Positions 21,684 through 23,362 of a DNA stretch of 23,362 nucleotides are shown in pieces. Where the stretch lies: contig JAVBNW010000051.1 of assembly GCA_031551255.1 (NCBI GenBank), positions 1-23,362 on the forward strand, given 5' to 3'. Made by a program: the position numbers and the translations under genes. The DNA comes from JAVBNW01 sp031551255 (GTDB lineage: Bacteria > Bacillota > Clostridia > Christensenellales > UBA1750). The notes beneath the pieces are model-generated. The model was not told where the DNA came from and ran no database searches. It saw only the letters and a list, made by a program, of their open reading frames with translations. Position 1 is the first letter of the stretch. The number at the start of each line of letters is the position of its first letter.

Positions 21684-22493
21684 CTACGCCAAGCGCTTTA
21701 AAATGCCGTCGATCAGGCCCGCAAAAGAATCCTTAACCTTTTCGCCGGTTTCGATCACCTCGGCATGGCTCAGCGGTTGGTCGAGGATGCCCGCGGCCAT
21801 GTTGGATATGCACGATAATCCCAATACCCGCATACCGCAGTGCCGTGCGACGATCACCTCGGGCACCGTGGACATCCCCACCGCATCCGCTCCAAGGGTT
21901 CGTAGCGCGCGAATCTCAGCGGGGGTTTCAAAACTGGGGCCTCGCATGTAAAAATAGATGCCCTGACGAAGCGTAAGCTCCATTTCTCCGGCGATTTCAT
22001 GCGCGAGCGTAATCAGCTCGGGGTCGTATGCGCGTGACATGTCGGGAAAACGCGGCCCGAATTCATCGAGATTTTTTCCGCGCAGCGGATTTTCGGCGAA
22101 CGTAATATGATCCTCAATTACCATCAGATCTCCCGGCGAAAATCTTTCATTTACGCCGCCGGCGGCATTGGTAACCACCAGCGTCTCCACCCCGGCGCGC
22201 GCCATTACGCGGATGGGCAGCGTGACGTCGCCAAGATCGTAGCCCTCGTACGCATGAAAGCGGCCGCGCATAAACAGCGCGCCCGCGCCGACTTTCGCGC
22301 ACACAAATTCCCCCGCATGGCCTGGTACGGTGGATGCCGGGAATCCCGGCACGTCGGCATACGATACCGACACCGCGCCGGAAAGAGAAGCGGCATACTC
22401 TCCTAACCCGGACCCGAGAATGACGCCCACTTTGGGCGCTTTTCCGATCTTCTTAAGCAAGGCGTCGGCCGCCGCGTTGATTTTCTGCATCAT
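21684..22493 (-). CDS. punA: Purine-nucleoside phosphorylase
   Basis: This 269-residue cytoplasmic enzyme cleaves (deoxy)guanosine and inosine with phosphate to base and (deoxy)ribose-1-phosphate. Motifs of the trimeric PNP family are present: GVILGSGLGEYA (phosphate site), VPGHAGEF, MRGRFHAYEGYD, VVTNAAGGVNERFSPGDL, GPSFETPAEIRALRTLGADAVGMSTVPEV, and SNMAAG with the base-binding Asn. Length is normal (about 270). ATG 22493 has AGGAGGGG about 7 bases upstream. It lies 81 bases downstream of deoB, whose product converts the ribose-1-phosphate made here to ribose-5-phosphate, so the pair forms a salvage unit. The gene is commonly named punA, pupG or deoD2 in Firmicutes. Confidence 0.96.
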   Translation of the reverse strand: MMQKINAAADALLKKIGKAPKVGVILGSGLGEYAASLSGAVSVSYADVPGFPASTVPGHAGEFVCAKVGAGALFMRGRFHAYEGYDLGDVTLPIRVMARAGVETLVVTNAAGGVNERFSPGDLMVIEDHITFAENPLRGKNLDEFGPRFPDMSRAYDPELITLAHEIAGEMELTLRQGIYFYMRGPSFETPAEIRALRTLGADAVGMSTVPEVIVARHCGMRVLGLSCISNMAAGILDQPLSHAEVIETGEKVKDSFAGLIDGILKRLA

Positions 22494-22574
22494 GAAAATC
22501 CCCTCCTGAATTTTTGCCTTGTCATACTAAATCACGTGCTCATCCCGCCGAATCCGTCAAGTGGCATTATGCGC

Positions 22575-23362
22575 TCACACCCCCAGGTGTTCGCGCAGCA
22601 TACGCGCCGCAAGGGTGAAATTTGGCGCATCCTCAATCTCCCCGGCACCGCGCCCCGCAACCAGCAGCGGCACATATTCGCGCGTATGGTCCGTGCCGCG
22701 AAAGGTAGGGTCGCAGCCGTGATCGGCGGTGATCATCAAAAGATCGCCGTCCCGCATTAGCGTAAGCATTTCGCCAAGCCCTTGGTCAAACCGCTCGAGC
22801 GCCCGGGCATATCCCTCCGGGTCGCGTCGATGGCCGTACAACGCGTCAAAGTCTACGAGGTTAGTCATAACCAAGCCCTCAAAATCGCGCCGCATCCACT
22901 GCAGCGTGGCCGCGATGCCGGCGGCGTTATCGCCGGTGTGGTCGACATCCGTAAGGCCTCTGTGCGCAAAAATATCTTCTATCTTTCCAATGCCCGCACA
23001 TGTCATGCCCGAAGATGATACGATATCCAAAAGGGTGTCTGAAGGCGGGGCAAGTGAAAAATCCCGGCGCCGCGTCGTGCGCAGATAGGCGCCCTCCCGC
23101 CCGATAAACGGCCTGGCGATGACCCTTGCGACAGCGTGTTCGCCGGTAAGAAGGCCCCTGGCCTGCTCGCAAACCCGGTAAAGCTCGCCGAGCGATATCA
23201 CCTCTTCGTGCGCGGCAATCTGAAATACGCTGTCCGCAGAAGTATAAACGATCAACTTGCCGGTTGCCATGTGCTCCGGGCCTAATTCTTCAAGAATTGC
23301 CGTGCCGGAAGCGGGTTTATTGCCGATTGTGCCGCGCCCGACGGCCTTTTCAAATGCATGGA
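22575..23362 (-). CDS. deoB: Phosphopentomutase (partial, N-terminus beyond window)
   Basis: About 262 C-terminal codons are visible of a ~390-residue enzyme that converts (deoxy)ribose-1-phosphate to the 5-phosphate. Motifs match DeoB: VGRGTIGNKPASGT, GPEHMATGKLIVYTSADSVFQIAAHEE with the phosphate/metal region, GREGAYLRTTRRRDFSLAPP, GKIEDIFAHRGLT, NLVDFDALYGHRRDP and ITADHGCDPTFRGTDHTREYVPLLVAG (metal-binding Asp/His). The reading frame stays open to base 23362, so the gene continues off the right edge; an internal Met at 23270 is not the start. It precedes punA and dacF in one presumptive operon, as in B. subtilis (drm-pupG-dacF). Its promoter lies outside the window. Confidence 0.95.
   Translation of the reverse strand, partial: HAFEKAVGRGTIGNKPASGTAILEELGPEHMATGKLIVYTSADSVFQIAAHEEVISLGELYRVCEQARGLLTGEHAVARVIARPFIGREGAYLRTTRRRDFSLAPPSDTLLDIVSSSGMTCAGIGKIEDIFAHRGLTDVDHTGDNAAGIAATLQWMRRDFEGLVMTNLVDFDALYGHRRDPEGYARALERFDQGLGEMLTLMRDGDLLMITADHGCDPTFRGTDHTREYVPLLVAGRGAGEIEDAPNFTLAARMLREHLGV

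Overview
The window looks like a chromosomal segment of a G+C-rich, probably endospore-forming member of the Clostridia. A GerW/YtfJ-family sporulation protein sits beside a DUF2953 (YtfI-like) protein. A deoB-punA-dacF gene order matches the start of the Bacillus spoIIA neighbourhood. There are also a PurR-type PRPP-responsive repressor, a YtrA-type GntR regulator and a sodium-pump decarboxylase operon. Most genes have strong AGGAGG-like ribosome sites, and several start with TTG. Genus-level placement cannot be made from the sequence alone. I found no tRNA, rRNA, CRISPR array, insertion sequence or phage gene. The coding density and gene types are those of a core chromosome.

Layout. Positions 1-3931 (minus strand) hold a biotin-dependent carboxyltransferase / Na+-pump operon. 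In transcription order it is an MmdA/PccB-type carboxyltransferase, an OadG-like subunit, a biotin carrier, an OadB membrane pump and an OadA-type carboxyltransferase that runs off the left edge. Positions 4100-5958 (minus) hold a D-Ala-D-Ala carboxypeptidase whose stop overlaps the start of the RluB-family pseudouridine synthase. Divergent from them are the DUF2953 protein and YtfJ (6124-7151, plus). Ribosomal protein S20 converges on YtfJ. Next come an Eis-like acetyltransferase (7733-8935) and a three-gene operon of a DUF3810-like predicted metallopeptidase, a TraX-family membrane protein and a GNAT acetyltransferase (9113-11812), all minus strand.

Glucose-6-phosphate isomerase (12054-13613, plus) converges on a minus-strand operon at 13754-16379. 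That operon encodes a YtrA-family GntR repressor, an ABC ATPase, an ABC permease and a DUF2807 lipoprotein. It has a consensus-like promoter overlapped by a clear palindromic operator. PurR (16497-17318) is divergent from a small operon of a zinc-ribbon protein, a DUF2085 membrane protein and MurC (17528-19476). The right end carries a stand-alone GyrI-like protein (19568-20065), then a second DD-carboxypeptidase, purine nucleoside phosphorylase and a partial phosphopentomutase, all minus strand.

Main themes are cell-wall metabolism (MurC, two DD-carboxypeptidases, a YtrA-like envelope-stress cassette), purine/pentose salvage and its regulation, and energy conservation through a Na+-translocating decarboxylase or transcarboxylase. 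The least explained structure is a dispersed palindromic element present at two convergent gene junctions (about 7155-7250 and 13624-13705). Each copy has a perfect 26-bp palindrome with a compensated base-pair difference, followed by a related G-rich tail and then a terminator hairpin. No gap longer than 300 bases lacks a gene.
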